Positions 17,456 to 25,872 of a stretch of 64,000 nt of DNA are shown piece by piece. The stretch is taken from contig JADEXJ010000009.1 in NCBI GenBank assembly GCA_015207195.1, positions 1 to 64,000 of the forward strand. Reading direction: 5' to 3'. The translations under genes and the position numbers were made by a program. Under the pieces are notes generated by a model. The model was not told the origin of the DNA. It saw nothing but the letters and a program-made list of their open reading frames with translations, and made no database searches. Position 1 is the first letter of the stretch; each line of letters starts with the position of its first letter. This DNA comes from Pleurocapsales cyanobacterium LEGE 10410 (GTDB lineage Bacteria > Cyanobacteriota > Cyanobacteriia > Cyanobacteriales > Xenococcaceae).

Positions 17456-17497
17456 TTAGTTCTAGCTTTACACAGTTATTATTTTAGCTAGAACTAA
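17456..17497 (-). promoter_or_regulatory. Shared operator, copy 2
   Basis: TTAGTTCTAGCT, 18 bases, AGCTAGAACTAA; a perfect inverted repeat. It lies about 100 bases upstream of the helicase start. Confidence 0.78.
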
Positions 17498-17634
17498 TTT
17501 TAAAGATGGAGCGCCAACACACTTTTTAGCTTTAAAGTAGCCTGAAACTCCGACATCCGTGTAACAAAATAGATTAAGTTACGAGCATCATTCATAAAAT
17601 TGCTTGAAACAATGGTTCGGTAATGCAATCGCCT

Positions 17635-18279
17635 TTACCCCAGGAGCTTGCTGGCGACAACTTCTTCAATAGAACTAGCTTCAATAGTTTCCATCGCTGT
17701 AGATAGTAGTTCTGTTGCTTTCTCTATTTGAGTTTTTAGCAACAGAATTCTGTTTCGACGTTCGATTCCCGATCTACCCAAAATATTTCTGGGGTCTGTA
17801 TCGCGAGAAAGGTGAAGTACTTTTACGGGATTTTCCTCTTGTTGAGGTGGAAAAATCGCCTTTTTACTAGTTAGTTTATTGTACTGGTAGGTAGCGTATG
17901 GGCGTTTTACCAAATACCTATGTGCTTCAACCGATGGTGGAGCAACATAAGATGATGTTAAGTCGGCAATCATTTCTTGGCAAGTAGCGATCGCGTCAAT
18001 GAGGGCGACAGTAGATTCTTCTATACCTATAGTTTCTGGGGTTTGAGGGCAACCGCGATCGCCTAGAAGTCTTTGCGCTGCCCTTTGTGGAGACATTAAT
18101 ACTGTCTGGACTACACGACGATTGCTTTCTATTCTGGCTTCATACAATTGAGCTTGTTCTTCTTCTGTAAGCTGAATTATAGTTCCGCAAACTGACTGGT
18201 TGGGACAATCTTCGGCTGTAAGACCTGGCTGGAGCAGCATTGAAGCGCAGGAAAATCCATAGGAACAAATTTTCGGCAT
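17635..18279 (-). CDS. Hypothetical protein with N-terminal Cys residues
   Basis: The 214-residue product begins MPKICSYGFSCASMLLQPGL and has further Cys in the first 35 residues (TAEDCPNQSVCGTI), suggesting metal or redox binding. The rest is helical, with a predicted coiled coil near the C-terminus (LLLKTQIEKATELLSTAMET). I recognise no family. It carries the same operator as the helicase and the 15302 gene, so the three probably form one regulon. Confidence 0.55.
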   Translation of the reverse strand: MPKICSYGFSCASMLLQPGLTAEDCPNQSVCGTIIQLTEEEQAQLYEARIESNRRVVQTVLMSPQRAAQRLLGDRGCPQTPETIGIEESTVALIDAIATCQEMIADLTSSYVAPPSVEAHRYLVKRPYATYQYNKLTSKKAIFPPQQEENPVKVLHLSRDTDPRNILGRSGIERRNRILLLKTQIEKATELLSTAMETIEASSIEEVVASKLLG

Positions 18280-18282
18280 TTT

Positions 18283-18324
18283 TTGATTCTAGCTATATTA
18301 TTTATATATTTTAGCTAGAACTAA
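18283..18324 (-). promoter_or_regulatory. Shared operator, copy 3
   Basis: TTGATTCTAGCT, 18 AT-rich bases, AGCTAGAACTAA. It sits only 4 bases upstream of the ATG at 18279, so a repressor here would block initiation directly. Confidence 0.75.
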
Positions 18325-18456
18325 CTGCTTAGGGCGACAAAACCTAACAAAGCAATGAATCTGTCACTTAAGCTGCTTCTTGTTTTTATTTTCAGACAAC
18401 ATCTACTTTTATGACACAATCTGAATGCCGACGGGTACGACTAAGACAATTGATCG

Positions 18457-18948
18457 TCATTCATGTTTACTCTTTTGAGTAAAGACTTTGCCTTTACATT
18501 CAGGACAATCGGCAGGATTTAACCAATAAATTAATCCGTAACAATCGATCCCATACTCTGTCTCTAGATGAGATAAAAGCTTTTCAACATATTCTTCTAG
18601 CTCTGGTTGTCTCAGTCCCTGAGTATGCTGAGGTAACATTTGATGAGCTAGCTTATTACCCTGATAGATCTTGAGAGCGATCGCATGAACAAACTGATTT
18701 TCCTTACCGTAAATTTCTAGTTCTGCTCGATATGCTTCGGGTAGTATTAGTTCTATTGTAGCGATGCCCTTTTTCTTGGCAGCATTCTGACGGCGTTTAG
18801 CATTTACCTTACCAGGATTTCTTAGACGATTACGTTTGACACGACAATTATGCCCGACATAACATTCTGGATGCTTTTCTTTTGCCTCATCTTCTGTGCG
18901 GTAGTTCTTGGCACAATAGAGACATACTGGACTAGCTTTCCTGCCCAT
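18457..18948 (-). CDS. Zinc-ribbon-like third component of PrlF/YhaV module, copy A
   Basis: The 163-residue protein has an N-terminal Cys cluster (CLYCAKNY ... C-Y-V-G-H-N-C), a basic region (RVKRNRLRNPGKVNAKRR), a middle helical part and a C-terminal CPEC. Zinc binding is likely; function is not recognised. Its ATG overlaps the YhaV-A stop as TAATG, indicating tight coupling. The same gene follows YhaV in copy B, so it is a stable third member of the module. It might regulate, stabilise or be targeted by the toxin. Confidence 0.65.
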   Translation of the reverse strand: MGRKASPVCLYCAKNYRTEDEAKEKHPECYVGHNCRVKRNRLRNPGKVNAKRRQNAAKKKGIATIELILPEAYRAELEIYGKENQFVHAIALKIYQGNKLAHQMLPQHTQGLRQPELEEYVEKLLSHLETEYGIDCYGLIYWLNPADCPECKGKVFTQKSKHE

Positions 18949-19379
18949 TATTCATTATCCGAATCAATAAGATCTTTTAGTGAGAGAGGGAATTGACCTT
19001 TTTTAACCATCTTGGCAAATACGCGATAGCAGTCCTTTTTATCCCCCTCTTTCCTAGGAAAACCCAGCCACAGAATAATAATTACCTTTTGTTGTGGAAA
19101 TACCTTAAAGAAGAGTCGGTAGCGATTTGGTAATCCCATTTTCTTAAGACGACTATATTTGTCCAATGGCTTCCTGAGAGCAAAATATGAAGCTAGAGGA
19201 TCGTTTGGGATTTTTTCTTCAATACCAACAGTAAGAGCCTTAAACAACTTGACCTGGGGATGCTGTATAAAATCCTTTTGGGATAGACGCGATCGCAGGG
19301 ATTTAACCAAATTAAGTAATTGCTGCCATTGGTCGTTGAACAATGGATGAAACAAGATCGTCCATCCATTAATCTTCAT
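18948..19379 (-). CDS. yhaV: YhaV-family toxin, copy A
   Basis: The 143-residue protein begins with INGWTILFHPLFNDQWQQLL and contains PLDKYSRLKKMGLPNRYRLF and IIILWLGFPRKEGDKKDCYR, the hallmarks of YhaV, a RelE-like ribonuclease. It overlaps the upstream prlF-like gene by 11 bases. This copy lacks the 38-residue insertion of copy B and so represents the ancestral form. It lies just outside the Tn7-like transposon. Confidence 0.88.
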   Translation of the reverse strand: MKINGWTILFHPLFNDQWQQLLNLVKSLRSRLSQKDFIQHPQVKLFKALTVGIEEKIPNDPLASYFALRKPLDKYSRLKKMGLPNRYRLFFKVFPQQKVIIILWLGFPRKEGDKKDCYRVFAKMVKKGQFPLSLKDLIDSDNE

Positions 19380-19701
19380 CGATTTCTACTCCCGCCAACA
19401 ACTCATTTGCTTCCTGACTCATATTTTCTGTATATGCCTTCATAGAGTTAGGCTCTTCAATAGCAGACTTCATCAAAAAATCTAGAAACAAGCTCATCAT
19501 CACATCATCTTTATCTTCTTCTGTTTTCTCAACAGGATTTAGGCGAACTAATAGTGTGTTCTCATCCAAAACTTCAACATGGCCGCTAGCACCAACCAAC
19601 TCAGGATGATCTTTAGAAAAAGCGCGAGGTAAGCGATATCCATCTTGATTACCAATCTTAGCTGGAGAGACTGGGTAATTGTTGTTTGAGTTGTTAGACA
19701 T
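19369..19701 (-). CDS. prlF: PrlF-like antitoxin, copy A
   Basis: The 110-residue product has a short swapped-hairpin-like segment (RLPRAFSKDHPELVGASGHV then EVLDENTLLVRL), as in PrlF/AbrB-type antitoxins, and an acidic C-terminus. It precedes YhaV and overlaps it. Its upstream region was cut by the Tn7-like insertion 31 bases before its ATG, so the original -10/-35 region now lies beyond the far end of the transposon. The transposon end now supplies TATACT/TATAAC-like sequences. Confidence 0.85.
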   Translation of the reverse strand: MSNNSNNNYPVSPAKIGNQDGYRLPRAFSKDHPELVGASGHVEVLDENTLLVRLNPVEKTEEDKDDVMMSLFLDFLMKSAIEEPNSMKAYTENMSQEANELLAGVEIDED

Positions 19702-19743
19702 TGGATTAAAGCGACACAGACTATGTTATTACTGTTAGTTATA

Positions 19744-19867
19744 GTATAAGTTGAAAATATCTCTACGAGTTTTCAATACTTTGAGCATAGTCATCAACAC
19801 ATAAGTTGAAAATAATTAACTCATAAAATGAAAATATCCGAACTAATTCGCGCATAAAATGAAAAAA
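19744..19867 (-). repeat. Left-end TnsB-site repeats (four)
   Basis: Sites at about 19744-19757, 19795-19812, 19816-19834 and 19847-19867, all of one orientation, with core CATAAGTTGAAAA or CATAAAATGAAAA. They match the right-end sites in inverted orientation. The first, next to the terminus, is the most diverged. Confidence 0.78.
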
Positions 19868-19915
19868 TCTGACAATTGGAAGTAAACCCTAATTGTCTAT
19901 TCCAAATTTATCAAA

Positions 19916-20398
19916 TTAATATCGTGGTCTTTCTGAGTGAATCTTGCATTCAGGACAATCATCGGCATTAAGCCAGTAAATTAAGCCAAAACAATCGATT
20001 CCGTATTCAGTCTTTAGATGGGCTAGCAGTTTATTGATATAGTCTTCAAGCTCAGACTGTCTAAGTCCTTGCGTATGCTGGGGTAACATTTGATGTGAAA
20101 GCTTGTTACCTTGATAAATCTTAAGAGAGATCGCATGAACAAACTGATTTTCTTTACCGTAGATTTCCAACTCAGCGCGATATGCTTCAGGAAGAGTCGG
20201 TGTTAAGGTCTTAATTCCTTTTTCTCTGGCACTATTGGCGCGACGTTTAGCATTAACTTTATTAGCCTTTCTAAGACGATAGCGTTTAACACGGCAGTTA
20301 TGTTCAACATAACATTCGGCATTCTTTTCTCTTGCCTCATCTTCTGTGCGGTAATTCTTGGCACAGTATACACATTTAGGATTAGCTTTCCTGCCCAT
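19916..20398 (-). CDS. Zinc-ribbon-like third component, copy B
   Basis: Paralogue of the gene at 18457-18948, with the same N-terminal C-x-x-C, basic region and C-terminal CPEC; the C-terminus is shorter and different (KIHSERPRY). I start it at ATG 20398, which matches copy A; an upstream extension to 20410 is not conserved. A 7-bp deletion in the overlap with YhaV-B has changed the junction, so the two genes now overlap by 17 bases. It is the first cargo gene at the left end of the transposon. Confidence 0.65.
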   Translation of the reverse strand: MGRKANPKCVYCAKNYRTEDEAREKNAECYVEHNCRVKRYRLRKANKVNAKRRANSAREKGIKTLTPTLPEAYRAELEIYGKENQFVHAISLKIYQGNKLSHQMLPQHTQGLRQSELEDYINKLLAHLKTEYGIDCFGLIYWLNADDCPECKIHSERPRY

Positions 20399-20936
20399 TA
20401 TCCGAATCAATAATATCTTTCAGTGAGAGAGGAAATTGCCCTTTTTTAACCATCTTGGCAAAAACACGATAACAGTCTTTTTTATCCCCCTCTTCCTCGC
20501 GCGTACATGCGGCTGAAGCCTTTGTCTTGCGTCTTACGCCGAACGGGGCTAACGCCTCAGCGTCGCGAAGCGACTTTGCCCCGATAGGGGCTGTGGGTCG
20601 CTCGTCTTTTCTAGGAAAACCCAACCACAGAATAACGATCGCCTTTTGTTGTGGAAATACCTTGAAGAAAAGACGGTAGCGATTCGGCAGCCCCATCTTC
20701 TTGAGACGACTATATTTATCCAATGGCTTCTGGGGAGCAAAGTATGAAGCTAAGGGTTCGTTTGGGATCTTTTCTTCAATACCAACAGTAAGAGCCTTAA
20801 ACAATTTGACTTGTGGATGTTGAACAAAGTCTTCTTGAGACAAACGCGATCGCAAAGATTTAACTAAATTAAGTAATTGCTGCCACTGGTCGTCGAACAA
20901 TGGATGAAACAAGATAGTCCACCCATTAATCTTCAT
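20382..20936 (-). CDS. yhaV: YhaV-family toxin, copy B, with in-frame insertion
   Basis: Paralogue of copy A, identical in layout but with 38 extra residues between GFPRK and EGDKKD. The extra segment starts DERPTAPIGAKSLRDAEALA and corresponds to a 114-bp GC-rich palindromic insertion (about 20497-20610). A 7-bp deletion removes the original stop and adds three C-terminal residues. The insertion is close to the conserved C-terminal core (WLGFPRK...CYRVFAKMVKKG), so toxin activity may be altered or lost. The gene overlaps its antitoxin by 11 bases. Confidence 0.85.
   Translation of the reverse strand: MKINGWTILFHPLFDDQWQQLLNLVKSLRSRLSQEDFVQHPQVKLFKALTVGIEEKIPNEPLASYFAPQKPLDKYSRLKKMGLPNRYRLFFKVFPQQKAIVILWLGFPRKDERPTAPIGAKSLRDAEALAPFGVRRKTKASAACTREEEGDKKDCYRVFAKMVKKGQFPLSLKDIIDSDNGQES
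20497..20610. repeat. 114-bp palindromic insertion in yhaV-B
   Basis: Absent from copy A (19050 region). It contains ACATGCGGCTGAAGCCTTTG (also at 52622-52641 with one difference), GGGGCTAACGCCTCAGCG, and TTTGCCCCGATAGGGGCTGT (also near 55940). GC-rich, with several internal inverted repeats, and a length divisible by three. Edges are within a few bases. Confidence 0.8.
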
Positions 20937-21258
20937 CGATTTCTACTCCCGCCAATAATTCATTTGCTTCCCGACTCATGTTTTCTGTATATGCCTTCAT
21001 AGAGCTAGGTTCTTCAATGGCAGACTTCATCAGAAAGTCCAAAAACAAACTCATCATTACGTCATCTTTATCTTCTTCTGTTTTCTCAACAGGATTTAGA
21101 CGAACCAATAGCGTATTCTCATTCAAAACTTCGACATGACCGCTAGCGCCAACTAGTTCGGGATGATCTTTGGAAAAAGCACGAGGTAAGCGATATCCAT
21201 CTTGGTTACCAATCTTAGCTGGAGAAACTGGGTAATTGTTGCTTGAGTTATCGGACAT
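20926..21258 (-). CDS. prlF: PrlF-like antitoxin, copy B
   Basis: 110 residues, very close to copy A (few substitutions near the N-terminus and at residues about 45 and 83). Its promoter region is intact: TATAAT on the minus strand near 21294-21299, inside the 18-bp sequence ATTACAATTTATTATAAC. That 18-bp sequence is also the right flank of the transposon at 26672. Copy B is therefore likely the normally expressed antitoxin. Confidence 0.85.
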   Translation of the reverse strand: MSDNSSNNYPVSPAKIGNQDGYRLPRAFSKDHPELVGASGHVEVLNENTLLVRLNPVEKTEEDKDDVMMSLFLDFLMKSAIEEPSSMKAYTENMSREANELLAGVEIDED

Positions 21259-21280
21259 TAGCGCAAAGTAAAAAAGAGCA

Positions 21281-21303
21281 ATGTTATTACAATTTATTAT
21301 AAC
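21281..21303. other. Intact copy of the transposon target site, inside the element
   Basis: ATGTTATTAC at 21281-21290 matches the left flank of the transposon (19723-19732). ATTACAATTTATTATAAC at 21286-21303 matches its right flank (26672-26689). Together this is exactly the sequence expected of the uninterrupted target. The last two codons of tniQ (TTA TAA) lie in it. Confidence 0.85.
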
Positions 21304-22487
21304 GCCACCAATTTAAATTTAAACTCAATTAGTTTCCGAAGCGGTCGATTCAAAACTATTTGCCAAGCCGAACGATCTTTCAGCCAATGAAGGGACTTAA
21401 TATGCTGGCAAACCCAGATTAGTCTGGTTAAAGTTAGTTTGGGACAATCTAGCATTCCACCCACTCTTGGCAGCCAATCTTCTATTCGGTCTAAATCTAA
21501 TTTTTCTCCATAACAATCATTAGAGTAGCGATAAACTATTTCAATTTGTATAACGTTGTAATCATAAAGATATTTCTTCAGAGCAATTTCTAACTGTCTT
21601 GATAGGAAGCAATTGATAGGCAGCAAGCTAGACAACTCAACGAAGCGGAAAACCATAGTTAAAATAGTATGCCTAGTGGAGTTGTTGCCAATCGAGTTAT
21701 CTTCGTGCCATTGAAAGAGATAATTGATATTGTGTTGCCAGTCCTGAAAAAAATCGAACACTAACTCTTGAGAAGAAAGTAAATTGGATTTTGTATGAAA
21801 TTTATTCAACACATCCTGAGACATTCTTAAATCTCCTTGATGTCTCAGACACACTCCAATATCAAATTTCAGAAAGCTCGACAACTGCTCAAACTGCTTG
21901 AAAGACAAACAAAATAATGGATTATCTTCTCCATAAGCTGCTTTAGCTAGTTTCATACATTCAGAGTTGCCCCAACATCCAGCTCTATAAAGTGCAAAGT
22001 TTACTTGGCTATCTGTAGCATCAGTGACTGCCGAGTCGCGAAAGTCAAAGCCACACTTACACTCAGCTACACCAGGTCTTAACCATTTAATTGTTTGACG
22101 ACATTGAGGACATTTATTGATTAGATTACATCTGTGTATGTGACAAACTCGATTGATTTCAACATCCCACAAAAGTCGAGCATAGTTCGATTCTTTCAAG
22201 CATTTTGGGCATAAGTGAGTTGCTTTTTGATTTACTTCATAACTGACAATATAACGTCCCCTTATGGCTCTAAAAGCTTTTGACTGGAGCAATTTATCAT
22301 CTATGCCAGTTAATTGACTGAGTTTTGTTGCTTTACTATTGTGAAGAGCGAACTTTAAAACTTGATTAGCCGAACAACTCACTAGTCGAAGAATCCAGTG
22401 GGGGGATTCATAGTAATTGGCTTCAGCTAAACGTAAAATATAGCTTGCCAAACTCTCATCATCATAGGGTTGAGGTGTACATAGCAA
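21297..22487 (-). CDS. tniQ: TniQ-family target-selection protein
   Basis: 396 residues, starting LCTPQPYDDESLASYILRLA as in TniQ proteins. It has Cys/His pairs CPKC (93-96), C115-H-x-H118-x-C120, CPQC (126-129) and C-K-C (143-145), forming the family's zinc-binding core. It is the short TniQ form, without the long C-terminal part of TnsD. TniQ links TnsC to a target site or a guide complex. The start is TTG at 22487; the frame is open a little upstream, so the true start may be earlier and overlap tnsC. Its stop codon falls in the target-site repeat. Confidence 0.85.
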   Translation of the reverse strand: MLCTPQPYDDESLASYILRLAEANYYESPHWILRLVSCSANQVLKFALHNSKATKLSQLTGIDDKLLQSKAFRAIRGRYIVSYEVNQKATHLCPKCLKESNYARLLWDVEINRVCHIHRCNLINKCPQCRQTIKWLRPGVAECKCGFDFRDSAVTDATDSQVNFALYRAGCWGNSECMKLAKAAYGEDNPLFCLSFKQFEQLSSFLKFDIGVCLRHQGDLRMSQDVLNKFHTKSNLLSSQELVFDFFQDWQHNINYLFQWHEDNSIGNNSTRHTILTMVFRFVELSSLLPINCFLSRQLEIALKKYLYDYNVIQIEIVYRYSNDCYGEKLDLDRIEDWLPRVGGMLDCPKLTLTRLIWVCQHIKSLHWLKDRSAWQIVLNRPLRKLIEFKFKLVAL

Positions 22488-22516
22488 TTTGTACGGTCGT
22501 GGTACAAAATTAAAGT

Positions 22517-23548
22517 TTATCTCGTCGTCAAAACTGAAGATGCTTTGAGTTTTGCACGAGTCTTCTTTGAAGCAGTTCCTAAGCGATTGTTGGTTGCTTC
22601 AACAATTCCTGAAGATGAAGATTTTGGCTGGTATATTTCAAATTCATCGCTCAAGAATGGATTGACTTTATCTGGTTTATCGGCATGAACGTATTTTTCA
22701 AAAGCTACAGCCAGTATGGATAGATCCAATTGTTCTTTTCCCTGCTGGAGAGCTAGATAAGTTCCATAGCGAATTAGCTTCATGATGTAAGCGACAACGC
22801 CATCTGAAGCATAATAGAATCTTCTAGCTAGATTCAACCCAGATAGATTTGAATCAGATTCTAATGGTAGCTGAGACTCTAACAAATGCAGAAAAGTCCG
22901 AAACTCTTCTCCGCTATCGGCATACCAACCAAATGGACTCAGACGACATCTGTTAGCGAATCTGCGGCTTAGTTGAGAATGGTCTTTCAATTTAAGGATC
23001 TGTTCGGCTTCAGGCAAACCTATTAGCACAATTGGTAAATTAGTATCGAGAATTAAAGTCTTGAGCCAGTCTGATACTGTTTTAAGTACCTTGGCAGAAT
23101 CGCGGTCGATAAAATGTTGAAATTCGTCCAAAATTATTAGCTGAACTCCACAATCTCTTATCAGACCTATCAGGCGGATGGTTTGCTTACCGATAGAACC
23201 TTTTTCGTAGGCAGGATCTCCAAGCTGCCATAGAAGTTTAGAGACTACGGCTTTGACTGTAGCAGGAGAAGGGATAGTCACAGCTAGAATCGGAATTACT
23301 GTACGGTCGCTTGTAATATATCGAGGATATTTGCTGGCATAGGTGTGATAGATGGTAGTCTTGCCTACTCCTGTATGTCCAGATAGAAACAGACATTCTG
23401 GTTCGTCTTTGCAGCTAGAAAAATAATGACAGTATTCAATCGCATTAAGAATCTCATCAAATCGAGGATAAGAAATATATGTACTGTTGACTAACTTTAG
23501 TCGTTGAGCCAAAGTCATAGACCTAAACTTCGATTTGGTTGATGACAT
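22517..23548 (-). CDS. tnsC: TnsC AAA+ ATPase
   Basis: 343 residues with Walker A GHTGVGKT (57-64) and Walker B LIILDEF (D141, E142), in the TniB/TnsC arrangement, plus an R-finger region (SQLSRRFANRCRL). TnsC polymerises on DNA and connects the target selector to the transposase, enforcing target immunity. It lies between tnsB and tniQ in the standard order and is only 16 bases after tnsB. Confidence 0.88.
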   Translation of the reverse strand: MSSTKSKFRSMTLAQRLKLVNSTYISYPRFDEILNAIEYCHYFSSCKDEPECLFLSGHTGVGKTTIYHTYASKYPRYITSDRTVIPILAVTIPSPATVKAVVSKLLWQLGDPAYEKGSIGKQTIRLIGLIRDCGVQLIILDEFQHFIDRDSAKVLKTVSDWLKTLILDTNLPIVLIGLPEAEQILKLKDHSQLSRRFANRCRLSPFGWYADSGEEFRTFLHLLESQLPLESDSNLSGLNLARRFYYASDGVVAYIMKLIRYGTYLALQQGKEQLDLSILAVAFEKYVHADKPDKVNPFLSDEFEIYQPKSSSSGIVEATNNRLGTASKKTRAKLKASSVLTTR

Positions 23549-23564
23549 AGTATTTCTCCCAATT

Positions 23565-25868
23565 TTACTTAGATAAACCTTTAAAAACGCTCCATCCCAA
23601 CAAATCTGGCTGCCAATTGTCTTCTGCTTCTACCTTTGTCTGTTCTGCCCGATCTGCCAACTCTAATTCTGCTACCTGGATTACTTCTACCTCATCTACC
23701 GACTCTAATTCGCTGTCTTCTGACTGTAGTTCTAGGTTTAAGTCTGCTCTGCTTTTGATAACTTTCACAGAATGAGTCTCCAATTTTGGTGAAATAGAAG
23801 GCGTAGCGATCGCTTGTGCTGGGCTTCCCAGTGCACCTTCGCAATTTGAGATTCCGTTGAGAGAAGTTGGTTCGTTAACAATCGCTTCTCTGTCAATTGT
23901 TTTAGTAATATTGTTCTGCTTTGAATCTAAGTCAGACGAAGTTTTTTTGTCGGTTTTACTTATGGATACCTGACTTTCTATACTTAGCCATCTCGCGCAG
24001 CGCATTCGCGCAGATCGTCGTCTTCGACGACTGGAAAAGCTTTGCTTTTCGCATTGACGAGTTTTGCCTCTCTTAGTTTTCTTCCACTCTCCTTCTACAA
24101 TATTTTGAATCTTTTCCTTAGCTAAAGCCAGAGCTACAATATCAATCTTGTCTGCTTCAATACGCGCCAACTGTTTAATTACTTTGTGTTGCCAGAGAGT
24201 CAATCCCTGAGTATACTCCTGGTGCAATGCGGGTACTTCGATAAACTGATAGTTAACTGAGTCCAAGACGTATACTCTCGACAAATCAGTCGGATCGTAT
24301 TTGACCTTAGTTTTAGTAGTTTTTCTCAGTTCTGAACGTAAACGGGCTAATTCGCTACAGTTATAAATTAAACCTTCAAATTCTATTCCTCTTCTAGTTA
24401 CGGTACGCTCGACTATCGCCCCAATCAAAGCTTTGAGTTCGTTCTTCGACGATGGCAAAGCTGGAGGGAAAGAAGCGATTGCTTTCGACCAAACTTTCTG
24501 TCGAGGTGATTTTAGCTGTGGATGGGAACTTTGATTGTAGATATCGACTATGAATATATGCAAAATTTCTTGTAGCGCATCAAAGGAAATGACTGCATTC
24601 TTCTTCGAGTCGTAATCGTTTTGCTGCATAAACTTGGCAAAAGTTTTTCCTGGCTGATGAGAAAGCAGTTGAGTATTTAAAGCACCGAAGTATCTTTCAA
24701 TCGCACTCTTGTACCAGGGCATTTTAGGCGGACAATATTGAATGACAATGCCTAAACTCAGACAAGCATCTTCAAAAGAGGTGCTATAAAATTCTTTGCC
24801 GTTATCGACCACGATCGTTTCTGGTAATCCATAGGTATCCCAATCATTTTCTACGCTTGGATATGAAGCTTTCAGATAATCCTTAGTCCCGATAGCGTGC
24901 GACATACACTGCATTACCGATAGGTAACTTGGAGGGTTGAAGCTAGCGTAGTAGCCTAAAACAACTCCTGAATACTTGTCTACCGCGCTGGTGAACCAGG
25001 GTGTTCCAATCGGCAATCTAGTCTCTGTATCGACTACAAACAAAGGTAGCTTAGTATGGTCAATCTCTACTCTTTCCAATGGGCGACTCGGACGAGGACC
25101 AAGTTTTATAGGGTCATTCATCGAACCAGCAATCCGACGACCATAGCGGGCAACAGCAGTTTTTTGAGGATCTAATTTGGCGATTGCTCGATAAATAGTC
25201 ATGTGACTGGGAATAGCCAATTCTTCTTGACCCAACTTCGCTCTAATACGGTTCGATTGATTAATGCCAATAATTACTCTTTCATAAACATCCATCCCTT
25301 CAGCTTGAGTAGGATTCAGGTACACTTGTTCGATAGCATCTTTGATAATTTGCTTGACTTCTGGATTTAAGCGAGATTTGTGGTTTCCTTTAGCCAAATG
25401 AAGAGGAACTAAAGAACGAATATCTTTGTCTGACGCTATGTAATTTTTATACCAGCGATAGAGAGTTGACCACGAAGGAGGTTTGCTGTCTTCAATCTCT
25501 TGAGAGACTTCAGCGATAACTAGTTTGAGAGTCTTGGCAGTTTGCTTGTCTGGAGTAGATTTGAGAACTCGACTCACGTAACTATATTTTCTTCTGGCTT
25601 CTTCTCTCAAAGCTTCTGGCAACTGAGTAAAATCGATATGGCTGAAGCTATTGTTTCTTTGTTCTCTATCCTCGAAACGATCGCTATTTAGAAACTGAAG
25701 CTCTCCTTTGAACAGCAACTGAGTTAGAACAGTTTCTTTTAGCTTGGAACTGGTGTTGGTTAATAGGTTCTTAAGTCGAACCTCTCTATTAGGTAGGCGT
25801 TCTTCAAGGCTGTACTCCTGACCCTGTAGAAGTAAATGTAATCCTTTCTTCAGTTGGATTCTATTCAT
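23565..25868 (-). CDS. tnsB: TnsB DDE transposase
   Basis: 767 residues. N-terminal HTH-rich region to about 240, RNase H-like core with catalytic D270 (VEIDHT), D355 (VVDNGKEF) and E391 (AIERYFG), then a C-terminal beta-barrel and tail. It cuts and joins the 3' ends and binds the end repeats. Residues about 603-627 ([20 protein letters not shown]) come from a GC-rich palindromic insertion (23991-24057) in the flexible linker before the C-terminal TnsC-contact tail, still in frame. It follows tnsA by 4 bases. Confidence 0.9.
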   Translation of the reverse strand: MNRIQLKKGLHLLLQGQEYSLEERLPNREVRLKNLLTNTSSKLKETVLTQLLFKGELQFLNSDRFEDREQRNNSFSHIDFTQLPEALREEARRKYSYVSRVLKSTPDKQTAKTLKLVIAEVSQEIEDSKPPSWSTLYRWYKNYIASDKDIRSLVPLHLAKGNHKSRLNPEVKQIIKDAIEQVYLNPTQAEGMDVYERVIIGINQSNRIRAKLGQEELAIPSHMTIYRAIAKLDPQKTAVARYGRRIAGSMNDPIKLGPRPSRPLERVEIDHTKLPLFVVDTETRLPIGTPWFTSAVDKYSGVVLGYYASFNPPSYLSVMQCMSHAIGTKDYLKASYPSVENDWDTYGLPETIVVDNGKEFYSTSFEDACLSLGIVIQYCPPKMPWYKSAIERYFGALNTQLLSHQPGKTFAKFMQQNDYDSKKNAVISFDALQEILHIFIVDIYNQSSHPQLKSPRQKVWSKAIASFPPALPSSKNELKALIGAIVERTVTRRGIEFEGLIYNCSELARLRSELRKTTKTKVKYDPTDLSRVYVLDSVNYQFIEVPALHQEYTQGLTLWQHKVIKQLARIEADKIDIVALALAKEKIQNIVEGEWKKTKRGKTRQCEKQSFSSRRRRRSARMRCARWLSIESQVSISKTDKKTSSDLDSKQNNITKTIDREAIVNEPTSLNGISNCEGALGSPAQAIATPSISPKLETHSVKVIKSRADLNLELQSEDSELESVDEVEVIQVAELELADRAEQTKVEAEDNWQPDLLGWSVFKGLSK
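23991..24057. repeat. Palindromic insertion in tnsB
   Basis: Contains CAGCGCATTCGCGCAGATCG and then TCGTCTTCGACGACTGG. The same core is in the RES toxin gene (27652), the ISAs1 transposase (63148) and, inverted, in the cluster near 56004-56040. Reading frame is kept. Confidence 0.75.
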
Positions 25869-25872
25869 GTTG

